Positions 22,919 to 34,011 of a DNA stretch of 64,000 nt are shown here, piece after piece (positions within the stretch are counted from its first letter, which is position 1; each line of letters opens with the position of its first letter). The DNA comes from Pilaira anomala (Eukaryota; Mucoromycota; Mucoromycetes; Mucorales; Mucoraceae), in the NCBI GenBank assembly GCA_025716855.1, contig JAIXMQ010000044.1, positions 186,001 to 250,000 on the forward strand. The letters are read 5' to 3'. The notes under the pieces are model-generated. The model worked only from the letters and a program-made list of their open reading frames with translations. It searched no databases and was not told the DNA's origin. Position numbers and translations under genes: made by a program.

Positions 22919-25900
22919 ATGAGTCTTTTCGATGATGATGACATGAATAAAAAAGTTATGATACCTACGATACGACCTGTTTCAGTGGAAGCAGCACGAC
23001 TCAAGTCAGGCAAAGCGATTCCACCTAACGTCTTGATTAGAATATTTCAATATTTACCTGTACCTTCGTTAGCTAATGTAGCACTTGCCTCGAGACGATT
23101 TAAAGTACTTGCATACGACGATGAAATTTGGGATAGTAAGTTACAAGTCATGTTGGAAAATGATACAGGAGCACTTGCCGCTATGCTGGGTATGTTTTAT
23201 ATTTATTTAAAAAGACATTTAGAATAGGGAGATAATTCAACTCTTTTCTTTTTTTTTTTTCTCCTATATATATATATATATATATATATAATAGAGGGTA
23301 AAGATATTAATGGATCTTTGATTGACTCGGAAAATACGATTTATATTAACAGTAAACCGTTAAATACGTTAATACCTGGTATGTCTACGGATCCATATAG
23401 TGCTCGAGCAAGAGCAAAGTCAACTGGGTTTGCAAAAGAACAGTTTAAACAATTATATACTCAGCTATTACCTTATTATGTGGATTTAAGAGGTGAAAAT
23501 AAAGATGCATCCAAGATCTTGCATGATTTTGGAAATCAGCCTGAAGAATGCGGTAAAGTGATCAATTTATTAATGGGTTTTGGACAATGTCATGTTGTTG
23601 ATGACTGGAAACAGGTGAGAAACGAGAGAGAGAGAGAGAAAAAAAAAGAGGGATTTTTGATATGTTATACTAACATTGATGTGTTTTAGCTAAATGAAGG
23701 TGTCAGTGCACTATCTCAATATTTTGAAAGCGCATCTCTTCATGAATTTGAAGTTGCTTATGATTGTCATAATATAACGGATATGAAGGTTTGAATTATT
23801 AACAAAGTTTTAGATTTTGGGATATTCATGTATGTATGTATATATAGTCTTATGCGAATGCATTAATTGCATTAAATGGTGGTTCGACATGTATGCAGAC
23901 CTATGTTCAGAAACACCCCATTTTTTATGATAATCCATTCAAACCAGAAGATAACTTTGTGTAAGTTATTTAATAACTATCTATCTATTTTTTTTTTTTT
24001 TTTTTATTGATTGTGAAATCTCTCTAGATCTTCACCAGATGATTTTACACCTTTCAAGAAATTAATGGAATTAGTGACAGACGAGTTAAAACAACAATCG
24101 ATGTTAGCATCCGAAGTATTTCCAGAAAAGATGGATGCATTTTATCTATTTGTTGATCGAGTATTTGAAGATGTGGTAAATACAGTAAAAAAAAAAAAAA
24201 AAAGGAATGAATGAAAAAAAAAAAAAGAGGTTAAAAAGCATATTTAGATTGCAGAATTTGTTTCACAATTATTAGGAAGAGCCATGTCATTTAGTACACA
24301 TCTTTATTTACGTACAATGTCAGTCGTATTAAGTTCAACCAAGAAAGTGATTACGGTCTTAACAAGTGATCAAGTACCAAAGAAGATTGAAAAGGATCGA
24401 GGCATCAATTTATTGTTCAAGTTATTTTTACCATTTTTAGATGATTATCTCTATGAGGAAAGTAATTATGCAGAACAAATTACTAAAAAATACATTGATG
24501 AATGGGTAAAGATAAAGACTTTTTTTTAAGCTTACAAGTTATTAAATTATTCTTATTTACATAGAAAAATCGTTCTGCAGCTCATACAGATACATCTGGA
24601 CGCCTTACAAATCAATCTCGTGAGACGTTCAAAAGGTAAATATTTATATGTAATGTTCAAACAGAAAAAAATTAAACTTTTTTTTTATGTGTAGAAATTA
24701 TTTAGCTGCATTTAAAAAAGTATTAGCATTACCAGTGGATTTAGTTTCAACTGCAGCTACAACAATTGCTTCACCTTTCCAAAGATCATCCAACATAAGC
24801 ACCACAAATAAACAAGAAAAGAGAGAATCAACAGTTTCAGTAGAATCTATCTCTACACCACCTTCTACACCAAAAGCGTCTACTTCAATCAAAAGAGATT
24901 CATCTTCTTCTACTGCATCTATGGATGTGACAGGACAATTAGAAGTAGCAAAACAAGAATTAGATATGCTTCAAAATTATCTTTCACTTGAAATTTCATT
25001 ACAATTAATTCATATTAATAAGGAATCAGAACGTCGTGTACAACAATTTATTGATATTGGATTTCCTGGTAGAATGAAATCAGACATGTATGTTTTTTTT
25101 TATTATTTGTTTTATTATTTGTTATTCTTATTGTTTCATCTTATTATTAGTCAAAGAACGTATGAAAATATCTTTATACAATTGTTAAAGACATTAGGTC
25201 AAACACATATTCAGCCTGGATTTGACAGTGCGTCAGATCGATTAGCAACCTATAAACCTACACTTACAAAGCATAATGAAGATGTACCGCCACTTACCGA
25301 ATTCTTTGAATTAGTTCATGTAGCAGACGTAATTCAACAAATGATACAACTTTATTATGATGAAGAAATTACAAAAAATATAGATAAACATGATTTTATG
25401 AATGATGTAAATAAGGAAAAAAAGACATTTGAAAGATTGTTAGATGATTGTGTTGCAAAAGGAATGGATAGAGGTATTCAAGTATTGTTATCTCAAGTAG
25501 AGTTTATTTTGGCTCAGGAACAAACACGATCAGATTATAATCCGCCCACTGAAATGATGCCTGATTTAAAACCAACAAAGGCTTGTAGAGATACTATTAG
25601 TTGTCTTCAGACAAATACTTCCATGTTGGTAGGTGCTTCAGAAAAGGCAACCATGGATTTATTCTTTAGTGAAGTAGGTAGAAGATTCTTTGAGTAAGTT
25701 AATATGTGTAAATCATGTAAAATATATATATATATATATCATTTTTTTTTTCTTTGTTATTAGAATTCTTTGTAAACATTTGAAACAACAAACTGTTAAT
25801 GAAATGGGTGGATTTAGATATATTTGGTAAAGCTTGGATAACCAGATAACAATCAAAACTAGTACTAATATATATATGTGTAGTGATATGAATGCGTATT

Positions 25901-26142
25901 ATGATTTTATCACAACACTTCGACAAAAGACGATTACACCTTATTTCTTGGCATTAAAATCACTTGCTAATTTATATATTATTGAATCAGCAACAGATAT
26001 TAAATCATTAATTCATGATTTGGAACGATATCATGGATTAATGAGAGTAGAAGATTTATTTGAATTTGCAGCATGTAGAAGTGATTGGCCAGTGATTAAA
26101 AAAGTAGTTCAAAAAGATATGACGGATTGTTGTATCATGTAA
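22919..26142 (+). CDS. RCY1: Recyclin-1 (F-box and Sec10-like protein with CaaX end)
   Basis: Eleven exons: 22919-23189, 23295-23614, 23690-23788, 23848-23960, 24028-24175, 24248-24505, 24565-24635, 24695-25087, 25151-25693, 25764-25826 and 25884-26142. They give 845 residues, close to the 840 of yeast Rcy1. An F-box (PPNVLIRIFQYLPVPSLANV, about residues 37-80) is followed by a long helical region like exocyst subunit Sec10, including RDxSCLQTN-type sequence and the conserved CDMNAYYDFI near the C-terminus. The last four residues, CCIM, are a CaaX prenylation box, as in yeast Rcy1. Rcy1 acts with Skp1 in recycling of membrane proteins from endosomes to the plasma membrane. A Ser/Thr-rich spacer lies near residue 480. 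It is convergent with the Yhm2 gene, 105 bp apart. Confidence 0.93.
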
Positions 26143-26247
26143 TAATAGTAATAGTAATAATAATATAATAATAATAATATATATATATATAAAAGATATT
26201 TTTATTTTCTTGGTATAATAATGTGTAATAGTAGAGTGTATATATAT

Positions 26248-26895
26248 TTAATTTGTACCGAAAAGAGCACGGAAATGATCACCGAGAGCGACCATACAAA
26301 GTGTTTGCCAAATACCTAAACCAATTCTTGGAGTAATACCTCTAAAGAAGCCCTTCATACCATTATTAGCATAAATATACTTTGTAGCGGAAACAATTGA
26401 CATCTTTTCAGGTCTACCAGCAGCTTTCACTTGACTTTGCATTTCAATACGAATCACTTCAATAGGTTGATTCCAACAAGATAATGCACCACCCAAGATA
26501 GATGCCATTGCTTTATCAATTGCAGTTGCACGAAGATGTGCATCAGCTGCATCTCCGTAACGACTCTTTATAATACTCTCTTGTGCAAATCTTGTAATAC
26601 CAAATCGTGAAGCCCAGTTTGTACATTGACGAAGTGCAACTGCATTCACACCTTTATTAATACCTGCAATACCTTCCTTTTTGAAAATATCATTTGCAAT
26701 TTTAAAAGTAGATTCCTTTACCGCTATTATATAATATACAATTTAATTTTACTCCTTAAAAAAAATATATATTTTAGATTTGTTTATTTACCTGATTTAT
26801 GACGCGTGACCTCTACCGTCTTCATAAAGGTACAAAAACCCATTGTTGTATAAGCTTGAGCAATACCACCACCCATACCACCTACAATACCACCC

Positions 26896-26931
<36 letters not shown>

Positions 26932-27416
26932 ATGAATATATAACTCAGTTATATTATCTTGATTTGCACTTACCAAGAAAGGTGAGGCACCAGCGGATCT
27001 TGCGAGATGTTCAAACTCGGAAGCAGTAAACAGTAAAACGGCACCTTTAGTTGAAGCTTCAATCCAAGCCCAAGGAATTAAACCTTGATAGAAACCAAAT
27101 AGACCACCACGAGCATAAATATTAGATAAAGCTTGTTTTAATGATTGACCCCGATTAGCTGCTAATTGAGTCTTTACTACTTCAAATGGTTGACCTAGAG
27201 TAGATACCTCAAACAAGTTGAGTGCTTTAATAATGTATGAAGATGTGAGTAAAAAAAACTATCTGGGTTGGAAATGTTTAAAATAAACTTACTTGCGCCT
27301 AGTAACAAATTCTTGTATGAAACTGGCTTCTTTTTTAAAGTTGTATCAACATTAGTATTCGTTGTTGTAGTAGTAGAAGTAAGAGGAGTGATTTTAAGTG
27401 TAGGTGTAGTATTCAT
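26248..27416 (-). CDS. YHM2: Mitochondrial citrate/oxoglutarate carrier Yhm2-type
   Basis: Four exons (27416-27293, 27224-26974, 26894-26792, 26723-26248) give 317 residues. The sequence follows yeast Yhm2 along its length: [13 protein letters not shown] at the start, [39 protein letters not shown], a glycine-rich [15 protein letters not shown], then [20 protein letters not shown] and [15 protein letters not shown]. The PxExxK/R signatures of the mitochondrial carrier family are present as QPFEVVK and QPIEVIR. Known members exchange citrate for 2-oxoglutarate across the inner membrane and support cytosolic NADPH; yeast Yhm2 also associates with mtDNA. A Thr/Asn-rich N-terminal extension of about 30 residues precedes the conserved part. 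The first intron ends in an A-rich acceptor (attattaaag). Confidence 0.94.
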
Positions 27417-27639
27417 TTTTTTTAGTACAAAGAAAAAGAGGTTAAAGAATAATAACAAAAAAGAAAAAAAAAATTCACTTTAAATAAGAGTGACGATACT
27501 TTTTTTTGGCCGCGGTGACCTTTCCTTACTGGGAAAACGATCCGCATAAATTTATGTTCTCCTTCCCCCAATAGACCCAAAAAAAAAAAAAAAAAAGTCC
27601 CCCACTTCTATATTTATGACTCTATAATATTTTATTGGT

Positions 27640-28493
27640 TTAAAATGAATCATAATAATAATAATAGTGTTGTTGTTGTGGTCGTTGTTGGGAAGGAGGA
27701 TAGTAATAGTAATAGATAGGTTGTTGTTGTTGTTGCTGTTGTTGTTGTTGTTGTTGTTGTTTTATTGTTGTTGGATAATAGTAATAATCATTGTTGTTGT
27801 CGATATCATCAAATTCAATGGAAGGCAAACTGGATAAAGTTGAAACAGTCTTAAATGAATTATTTCGGCTTGGTTTCTTTAGTAATATTGCTGAATTATT
27901 AATTTTGATTTGTAGTTGATTTAATTGTTGTCGATTTTCTTTTATAATTTTCCTCATTTGTTCTTCCCGTTCAATGTAACCTTGTAATCTTTTTTGCCAT
28001 CTTTCTCTTTCTTTTTCAAATTCTATTAATTTTTGATGTAAACGAATCACTTCTTGTGTTGTCAAATCTATTCTTATTTAGCTATATGACGTAACACCTT
28101 TCTTTTTTCCCCTTTTTTTTTTTTACCTTCTTCTACTAAAGTTTTATCTTCCCGACTAGTTTCTAATAATAATCGATCATGATTTGGTGTCGTATTATTT
28201 CTTATTGTCAGTCGTAATTCTTCTTCCTGCTCTTCTTCCTCTTCCTCTTCTTCTTGTACTTGACTTTCGTCTAATCCTAACGGAGTTCGGTATAAGATAG
28301 GACTAAATAAGACTGTTGTAGTAGTAGGATATCCTACTATATCTAATAAATCCGAAGGCGACTTGGCTCGACAAGATAATGGTGAGAAATGACGTGATAA
28401 AATAGCTACCGATGCTGCGTCCATTGTAATCTTGTTTAGATTATGTCGACCTGGATCTTGTTTTTTCTTTGTACTAAATAGCTTTGTAAGCAT
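27640..28493 (-). CDS. Hypothetical protein with coiled coil and polyQ/polyY tail
   Basis: Two exons (28493-28127, 28067-27640) encode 264 residues. I do not recognise a family. The N-terminal half is Ser/Thr-rich with an acidic run of glutamates (QVQEEEEEEEEQEEEL). The middle, LHQKLIEFEKERERWQKR and on for about 50 residues, has the heptad pattern of a coiled coil. The tail consists of a Gln run of about 13, then alternating Tyr and Gln/Pro tracts ending YYYYYDSF. The intron (59 bp) is supported by keeping the frame from EEG to DLTTQEV. A role in a protein scaffold or condensate would fit the composition but is speculation. Confidence 0.65.
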
Positions 28494-28858
28494 TGAAATT
28501 AGAAAATAATAATAAAAAAAAAAAAAGAGAGAGAGAGAGTTACAACAACAACAACAACAAAAATAAAAAATACCATATTTGATATCATACAATAACAATA
28601 ACATGACGTCGATTTGTTATTGCTGTAAGAAGAAAAGGAGAATTTCATGTGATAATAGAACCATGGGTAAGGTCATCAGCAAGTGTGATGCTTAATTTTT
28701 GACCGAGTTTTGTTTTTTAAGGGGAAAAAAAAAAAAAGACATCACTATACTGATCGCGATAAGTGACATTGCCACTCCTTTAAATATGTAAAGTTATTTT
28801 TTATTTATTTATTTCTTCAAGTAAAAGAGATATACAGAGTATACAATAAATACAGCTT
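28494..28858. other. Intergenic region upstream of the Q/Y-rich gene
   Basis: The region holds a purine-rich microsatellite (gagaga, then (aac)n near 28543-28559) and no gene that I can support. Confidence 0.4.
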
Positions 28859-30204
28859 TTAATAATGTAATCCATGATTCTTTAAAAAGAGACTTGAATT
28901 ATTTCTTACTTTATATTTCCACCTTTTGACAGCAGAATCCAATACACAATCATTAGATGTAGAAGAAGTAGTATTTGCATCAGGTAGACGAATTAAAGCA
29001 GTGGGTTTTAAAGACAAAGAAGAACAAGAAGAAGAAAACATGGTATAAATGCGATCAGACTCGTCTGACCAATGTGCCGAACAAAGCCGATACTCTAACG
29101 GGATCCAAACATCATTTCGATCAATCCAACGTCCTCTAGACACAAATGAATCAAAATAAGGTCCTTGACAGTAGCTACATACTTTATAATTTGTTACATA
29201 TCTCATTAACCCTTCGGTTAACCCCTCCGTATTTTGCTTTTGTTTCACTACTTGTCTTGCACATATTTCTACTAAACTAGGAGCGTTATGCTTGAGTGAA
29301 AAATGATCAATTGAAGTCTTGAGTGGACATCCTTCTAACCGAAGTCGGCGTAAATACGGCAGTTGTGTTATCTCTGCAGGCAAGATACTGATTGGGTTAT
29401 GCGATAAATCCAATTGATTTAAACTACTTTGGTTTGATATCACCGTCAATTCATTTAATTGATTATGACTTAGATTTAATGCTTGTAATTTACTGAGATG
29501 ACAAAGGTAAGGTGTTAATTGTTTGAGTTGATTATGAGAAATATCGAATTCAATTAATCGTGTTAGATGACAGATAGAGTCTGGTATTGATTGTATTTGG
29601 TTATGTGATACTGTCAACTGTTCTAATTGGTGTAAATAACCGATCTCTGTTGGTAACTCTTTTAAATAATTAAATGATCTATCAAGATTATATGAGTTAA
29701 AACTAGATAGCTAAATTCAGTTAATTTCATACGTTACAGATCGAGCGTTCTAATCATCGTAAGTAAACCAATATTTGAACTAATGGTACCAAATCCTCTT
29801 TTTGATAAATTTATATCACGAAAAGATGAACTCACTGTTGAGAGATCGTTAAATTGAAACGGTACAGAAGGACCATACATGATTTCAGGTAATATCAGTT
29901 GCTTCACAACAGTTGTCGTGTTGTCTTGGTAATAAGTTTGATCGACATAAGTTAAGTCTTTCCATAATTGTGCGTCTTTCTCGTACATTAAAAAACCAGA
30001 ATCGGTTCGATTACTGGTATTATCTGGAATTGGGAATTGTTGCGAAATAGAATGTTGAATGATACCAAGTCCATAAAGAAAAGGTTTAAATAATAATGCA
30101 TCCTCTTTTTCTTCCTTGATATAAACTGATGCCTTTATCGACGTTGTATAACCAAATACCTTTGATCCGTAAATCTTTTTGTTCGTACTATTCACAGCAC
30201 CCAT
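28859..30204 (-). CDS. Leucine-rich-repeat protein with C-terminal Cys cluster
   Basis: Two exons (30204-29738, 29678-28859) encode 428 residues. The intron is 59 bp; using the acceptor cttgatag restores a clean repeat, RTLDLSFNYLKELPTEIGYL. About five LRR units of the LPxEI / LxxLxxLxLSHN type follow (HLTRLIEFDISHNQLKQL, KLQALNLSHNQLNEL, SLNQLDLSHNPISILPAEI), giving the solenoid of cytoplasmic 'plant-like' LRR proteins. After it comes VCSYCQGPYFDSFVSRGRW and LEYRLCSAHW, a compact Cys/His set that may bind zinc. The N-terminus (MGAVNSTNKK) starts Met-Gly, a possible N-myristoylation site. Function is unknown to me; LRR proteins usually mediate protein contacts. Confidence 0.85.
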
Positions 30205-30449
30205 CTTTTTTTTTTTTTTTTTTTTGATGTTTAATAAAAAAAAAAAAAAAATTAAAAAAAAAAAGTAAAAGAAAAGAGTAAAAATAAAATAAAATAAAGA
30301 TAGAGATATATTTATATGTACGTTTAAAAAGGAGTGCTTCTTTTTTTTTTTTATATATATATAATAATAATAAAGGAGAGAATATATATAGATATATGTT
30401 TAATTTTTTAATTTTTTTTTTTTTTCATCTTTTTTTTTTTTTTTTTTTC
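30205..30449. other. Spacer rich in homopolymer runs
   Basis: This spacer between the LRR and bL9m genes consists almost wholly of T and A runs and short (TA)n. I see no coding potential in it. Confidence 0.6.
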
Positions 30450-31327
30450 TTAAACTGAATTGACAACTACATTGATTTCGGCAGTTTTTTGTCCAATTTG
30501 AACCAAAATTTGATGATTACCCAAAGACTTGATACGACCACCCTCGGACTTGAATTCGATAGCAGATTTGTCTACATCCAAACCGAATTCCTCCTTTAAC
30601 TTGTGAATCAGATCTTCAGCCGTCACTGATCCGAATGTATTATCAGTATTCGGCACGACTGCTCTGTTAAACTGGAGTTCACGGACTCCTTCTAAATGAC
30701 CCAATAATTCCTTCTTCTTTTCCATATTTGCTTGTTGTATCTAAATAATAATAAAAACCGTGATTAGACTTTCTTATGCTGTCCCTCTCTGTCTCTCTCA
30801 TGCTCTCTATAATGGTTTTTTTTTTTTTTACCATCAATTTTTCGGCATCAGATTTTTGGTTTGATGCTGATAAACCTTCTTCGACAACAGGTTCTCTCTT
30901 ATCAATATAAGTAGCTTTACCGGTGGGATACAAGATGTTACGCATTAATCCAGCTACAACAACATCAAAAAAAAAATGATAAGGATAAACTTATTTTGAA
31001 TTTCAATTACAACTTTGACTTACGTCTGACAGCAACAACTTCGCCTAGAAAAGAAAAAAAAAATTGCGATTGTATCAGCATCTAAATAATCACACCAGAA
31101 CGCGTTTATCTAAATTTTTACCTTCAAGTCCAATACCATCAACAAATTGGTTCAATTTGACTTGGATATTAGCCTTCTTATGTGCTTGTCTCTATAATAT
31201 TACTACTTTTTCAATATTTTATTTATCCTTCATTATTTTCTCTCTTCTTTTTTTTTTTGTCTACCTTAATAATTTGAGTAGAACAAGCAACAAAAGCCTT
31301 TGGACAAGAACGTAAAATGAATGACAT
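30450..31327 (-). CDS. Mitochondrial ribosomal protein bL9m
   Basis: Five exons (31327-31265, 31191-31122, 31044-31024, 30953-30832, 30740-30450) encode 188 residues. The N-terminus MSFILRSCPKAFVACSTQ is basic and hydroxylated like a mitochondrial presequence. Then comes the bacterial L9 core, VKLNQFVDGIGLEGEVVAVR followed by PGLMRNILYPTGKATY, matching the L9 pattern VxLLxDVxGLGxKGxVVxVxxGYxRNxLxPxGxA. A charged helix links to the C-terminal domain, as in bacterial L9. L9 binds 23S rRNA near the L1 stalk base. Exon 3 is only 21 nt and encodes the GEVVAV strand. The gene is divergent from IMP2, with 151 bp between the start codons. Confidence 0.9.
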
Positions 31328-31478
31328 GATGTTGAAACAAATGTCAAAAAAAAAATAGTTAAAAAAGAAAATAAAAATACCTAATTATTTCACTTGCTAA
31401 ACCAGGGCGGAACTGAAACTCCAAAACTAGGGTACACTCTACTGGTGGCTTATCAGAACTTCTTACCTTTGTCATATA

Positions 31479-32042
31479 ATGATCTTTTCGAAATTAAGAG
31501 GCAATCCATATACCTCATCAGTTCTCACTGCATTGACTTGGGTACCTGTTGCTATATTTTTTGTAGACCATGGATATAGTTATGCTGTCGTTAGTGGCCG
31601 TTCTATGCAGGTACAATAATAACAGAGCAGAAAAGAGAGAGAGAGAGAGAAAAAAACGCGATATTTAAAAAAAAAACAAACTCAATAGCCAACCTTTAAT
31701 CCTGATTCAAGCATGATGAAGAAAGACATTGTCTTATTAGATAAATGGTCAACTACAGACCATAAATTTGAAAGAGGCCAAATTGTTACCCTAACGTAAA
31801 GAAAAAAAAAAAGAAAAATTATGCATTTTTTTTTTTCTTTTTTTTTTTTTGGCTGAAAAACTTATAACGTTTATTAGGTCTCCAACGGATCCTAAACTTC
31901 TTATTATCAAGAGAATTCTTGCATTACCTGGTGATACAGTGAAACCATTACGTAAGGATGAAGCTGTACCCATTCCTGCAGGACACGCTTGGGTAGAAGG
32001 GGATGAAGCTTTTCATTCAAGAGATAGTAATGCTTTCGGAAC

Positions 32043-32074
<32 letters not shown>

Positions 32075-32263
32075 GTGCCCTTAAAATAAACCATTTGTTT
32101 TTTTTTTTTGCTTACATTATTTATTTAGGTACCTATTGGTTTAATTAATGCTAAAGTAACTTATGTTTTATGGCCTCCATCTCGATTTGGGCCTGTAGAA
32201 AAGAAACCTGTAAATAAGGATAGAGTTCAGATGAATGTATTTGAACCTGGACGTGTAGAATAA
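31479..32263 (+). CDS. IMP2: Mitochondrial inner membrane protease subunit 2
   Basis: Four exons (31479-31610, 31689-31795, 31878-32043, 32129-32263) encode 179 residues, the usual Imp2 length. This is a type I signal peptidase homologue that removes sorting signals from proteins at the outer face of the inner mitochondrial membrane. A hydrophobic segment (VLTALTWVPVAIFFV, about 16-30) anchors it. The catalytic Ser lies in VVSGRSMQPTFNP (Ser42) and the general-base Lys in LLIIKRILALPGDTV (Lys91); these are nearly the same positions as in yeast Imp2 (41 and 91). GHAWVEGDE and SRDSNAFGTVPIGLI complete the family boxes. The start codon is the first ATG in frame before the membrane segment. Confidence 0.95.
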
Positions 32264-32358
32264 AACAATGATACCGCTTACTTTATTATTATTATTGTTA
32301 TTTTATCATCATTTTTTTTTTTTTTTTTTTAATACGAGAAAAGCGCGAAAAAGAAAAA

Positions 32359-33097
32359 TCATGCTTTTGCCAAGTTATTAGGATTCACATTCTTTAAGAA
32401 ATACTGCTCGAATTCAGCGGTAGTGTTTACTTTTGGGTAAGGTTCTTGAGGCACATCCTTTCCTAAAAACTGACACAGCTTTCCCCAACCATCACCTAAT
32501 TCGAGTATACATAATTGATCAGGCGGTACAACGCGTTTGACTTCCTCTACATGATCTAGATACCGTTGCTTGACTTTTTCTTCCTCAGCAAACTTTTCAC
32601 GGTTACGAATGCAACCGTCTAAACTCACAGCATCTGCTAATTGTAAAAAGGTGTGAATTGGGTTGCCTGGTCCAGGATCAGGCATATGATCAATACTTTT
32701 AAAGATCGTGTTCTTGACAGACTCGTACCAACTATCTACATCACGTAAGGTAAGTAACACCTTGGCATCTGGGTAGGCTGCCAATAACTCCTTGTAAAAT
32801 GTAGCTGCAGTCCAGTCTGTACAGGCATCAAATTTCTCATAGAGTTTGTCCCAGTCTGCTGTGTCTCGATGATGATACGCATCAAGAAAATCACTTGATT
32901 TGAGAGTAGAGTCTTCGAAAAAGCATTTCATATGGTGTGTTTTATACCTAAAAAAAAAAAAAGGAATGTGATGTTGTCAATACGTTATAGTATAAAAGTA
33001 CATCATATATATATTACCCTAGCATATCTAAAGCAACACGTAAACTATCCGTCCCACAACGTCCTAGACTTGCACCGATGACCTTGATTGGAGCCAT
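32359..33097 (-). CDS. Sulfotransferase-like P-loop protein
   Basis: Two exons (33097-33018, 32947-32359) encode 222 residues. The N-terminus carries GASLGRCGTDSLRVAL, the P-loop-like 5'-phosphosulfate motif of a widespread eukaryotic sulfotransferase-like family. LLTLRDVDSWYESV matches the downstream 3'-phosphate-binding strand with Arg and Ser. KYxTHHM and CTDWTAATFYKELLAAYPDA between them are also typical. Members are often single-domain cytosolic proteins of about 220-250 residues with no proven substrate, so I do not name a reaction. It is convergent with IMP2, 95 bp apart. Confidence 0.85.
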
Positions 33098-33560
33098 TTG
33101 ATTAAATATATAAAAAAGAAACGAGGCGAGGGAAATTTATATTTTCTATCATTTTATATTTTTCATATTTGTTTGTATATGTACTAACTGTGACATTTTT
33201 TTTTTTTTCTCAATCTAATTTCATTTATATTAATTGATTTGGCGTAAATATGGTTTACAAATTTTTCGATTTTTGTTATAATTTAAGCAACAGTCTAAAA
33301 AATTGTTCATCTCCTGGGGAGAAAAATACCGATCATGCTTACTACTATTAAATAAGATAGTGGCGCAATTAGGGGTAGTTAGCGGGGAGAAGTATTAATA
33401 AATTCTCATCATATTCATGCATTAAAGAAAAAAAGGGGAGGAGATCTGCGTCATTTCGTTCAGGGTAAGGAAATTAAACAGCAGAATTATTTGATCCCCC
33501 TTTTTTTTTCTCTCTCTCTCTCTCTCTCAAACAAAGGTTGAGCCAACACCAATAGAAAAT

Positions 33561-33968
33561 ATGGGTGAGACGGTATTCAGGAACGTCAAAATGAGGCCTG
33601 TACAACTCAATTTTACATGCCATTGTCATTATTGTATATCACTTTTTTAAAATGGTTTTCAACATATAACTATTGACTTTTCTTGGTGTAAAAATCAAGC
33701 TTGTTTGGAGCCCGTGAGAGCAATAGTAACGGTAAAAAAAGCTCAGAGTCTTGGAACAGAGATTTTAAATTTTTGTAGCCATTGTGAAAAGCAGCTACAA
33801 GTCGTTCTGACATATTCAAAAGTAAACTTCTTTCCTTCGTTATTGCTAAAAAGGAGAATCAAGATACTGAGTAGTACTACTGCAAAGGTATTGTTAATTC
33901 ACAATTATAGGTATTTTAATTATTTTCAAATTATAAGTTCCAAAAATAGTGGGGAAATCCAGTATTGA
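33561..33968 (+). CDS. Possible small zinc-ribbon-like protein
   Basis: A tentative two-exon model (33561-33633, 33700-33968) gives 113 residues. It has the sequence NFTCHCHYSCLEPV near residue 20 and NFCSHCEKQLQVV further on; two Cys pairs at this spacing could bind zinc. The tail after TYSK is low in charge pattern and may contain a further intron (gtaaac near 33822). I recognise no family. The 66-bp intron keeps the frame, but an unspliced reading with a stop also shows CKNQACLEPV, so the splice is uncertain. Confidence 0.3.
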
Positions 33969-34011
33969 AAAAGATATATTCAATAATAATAATAATAAAA
34001 AGATTATTTAT

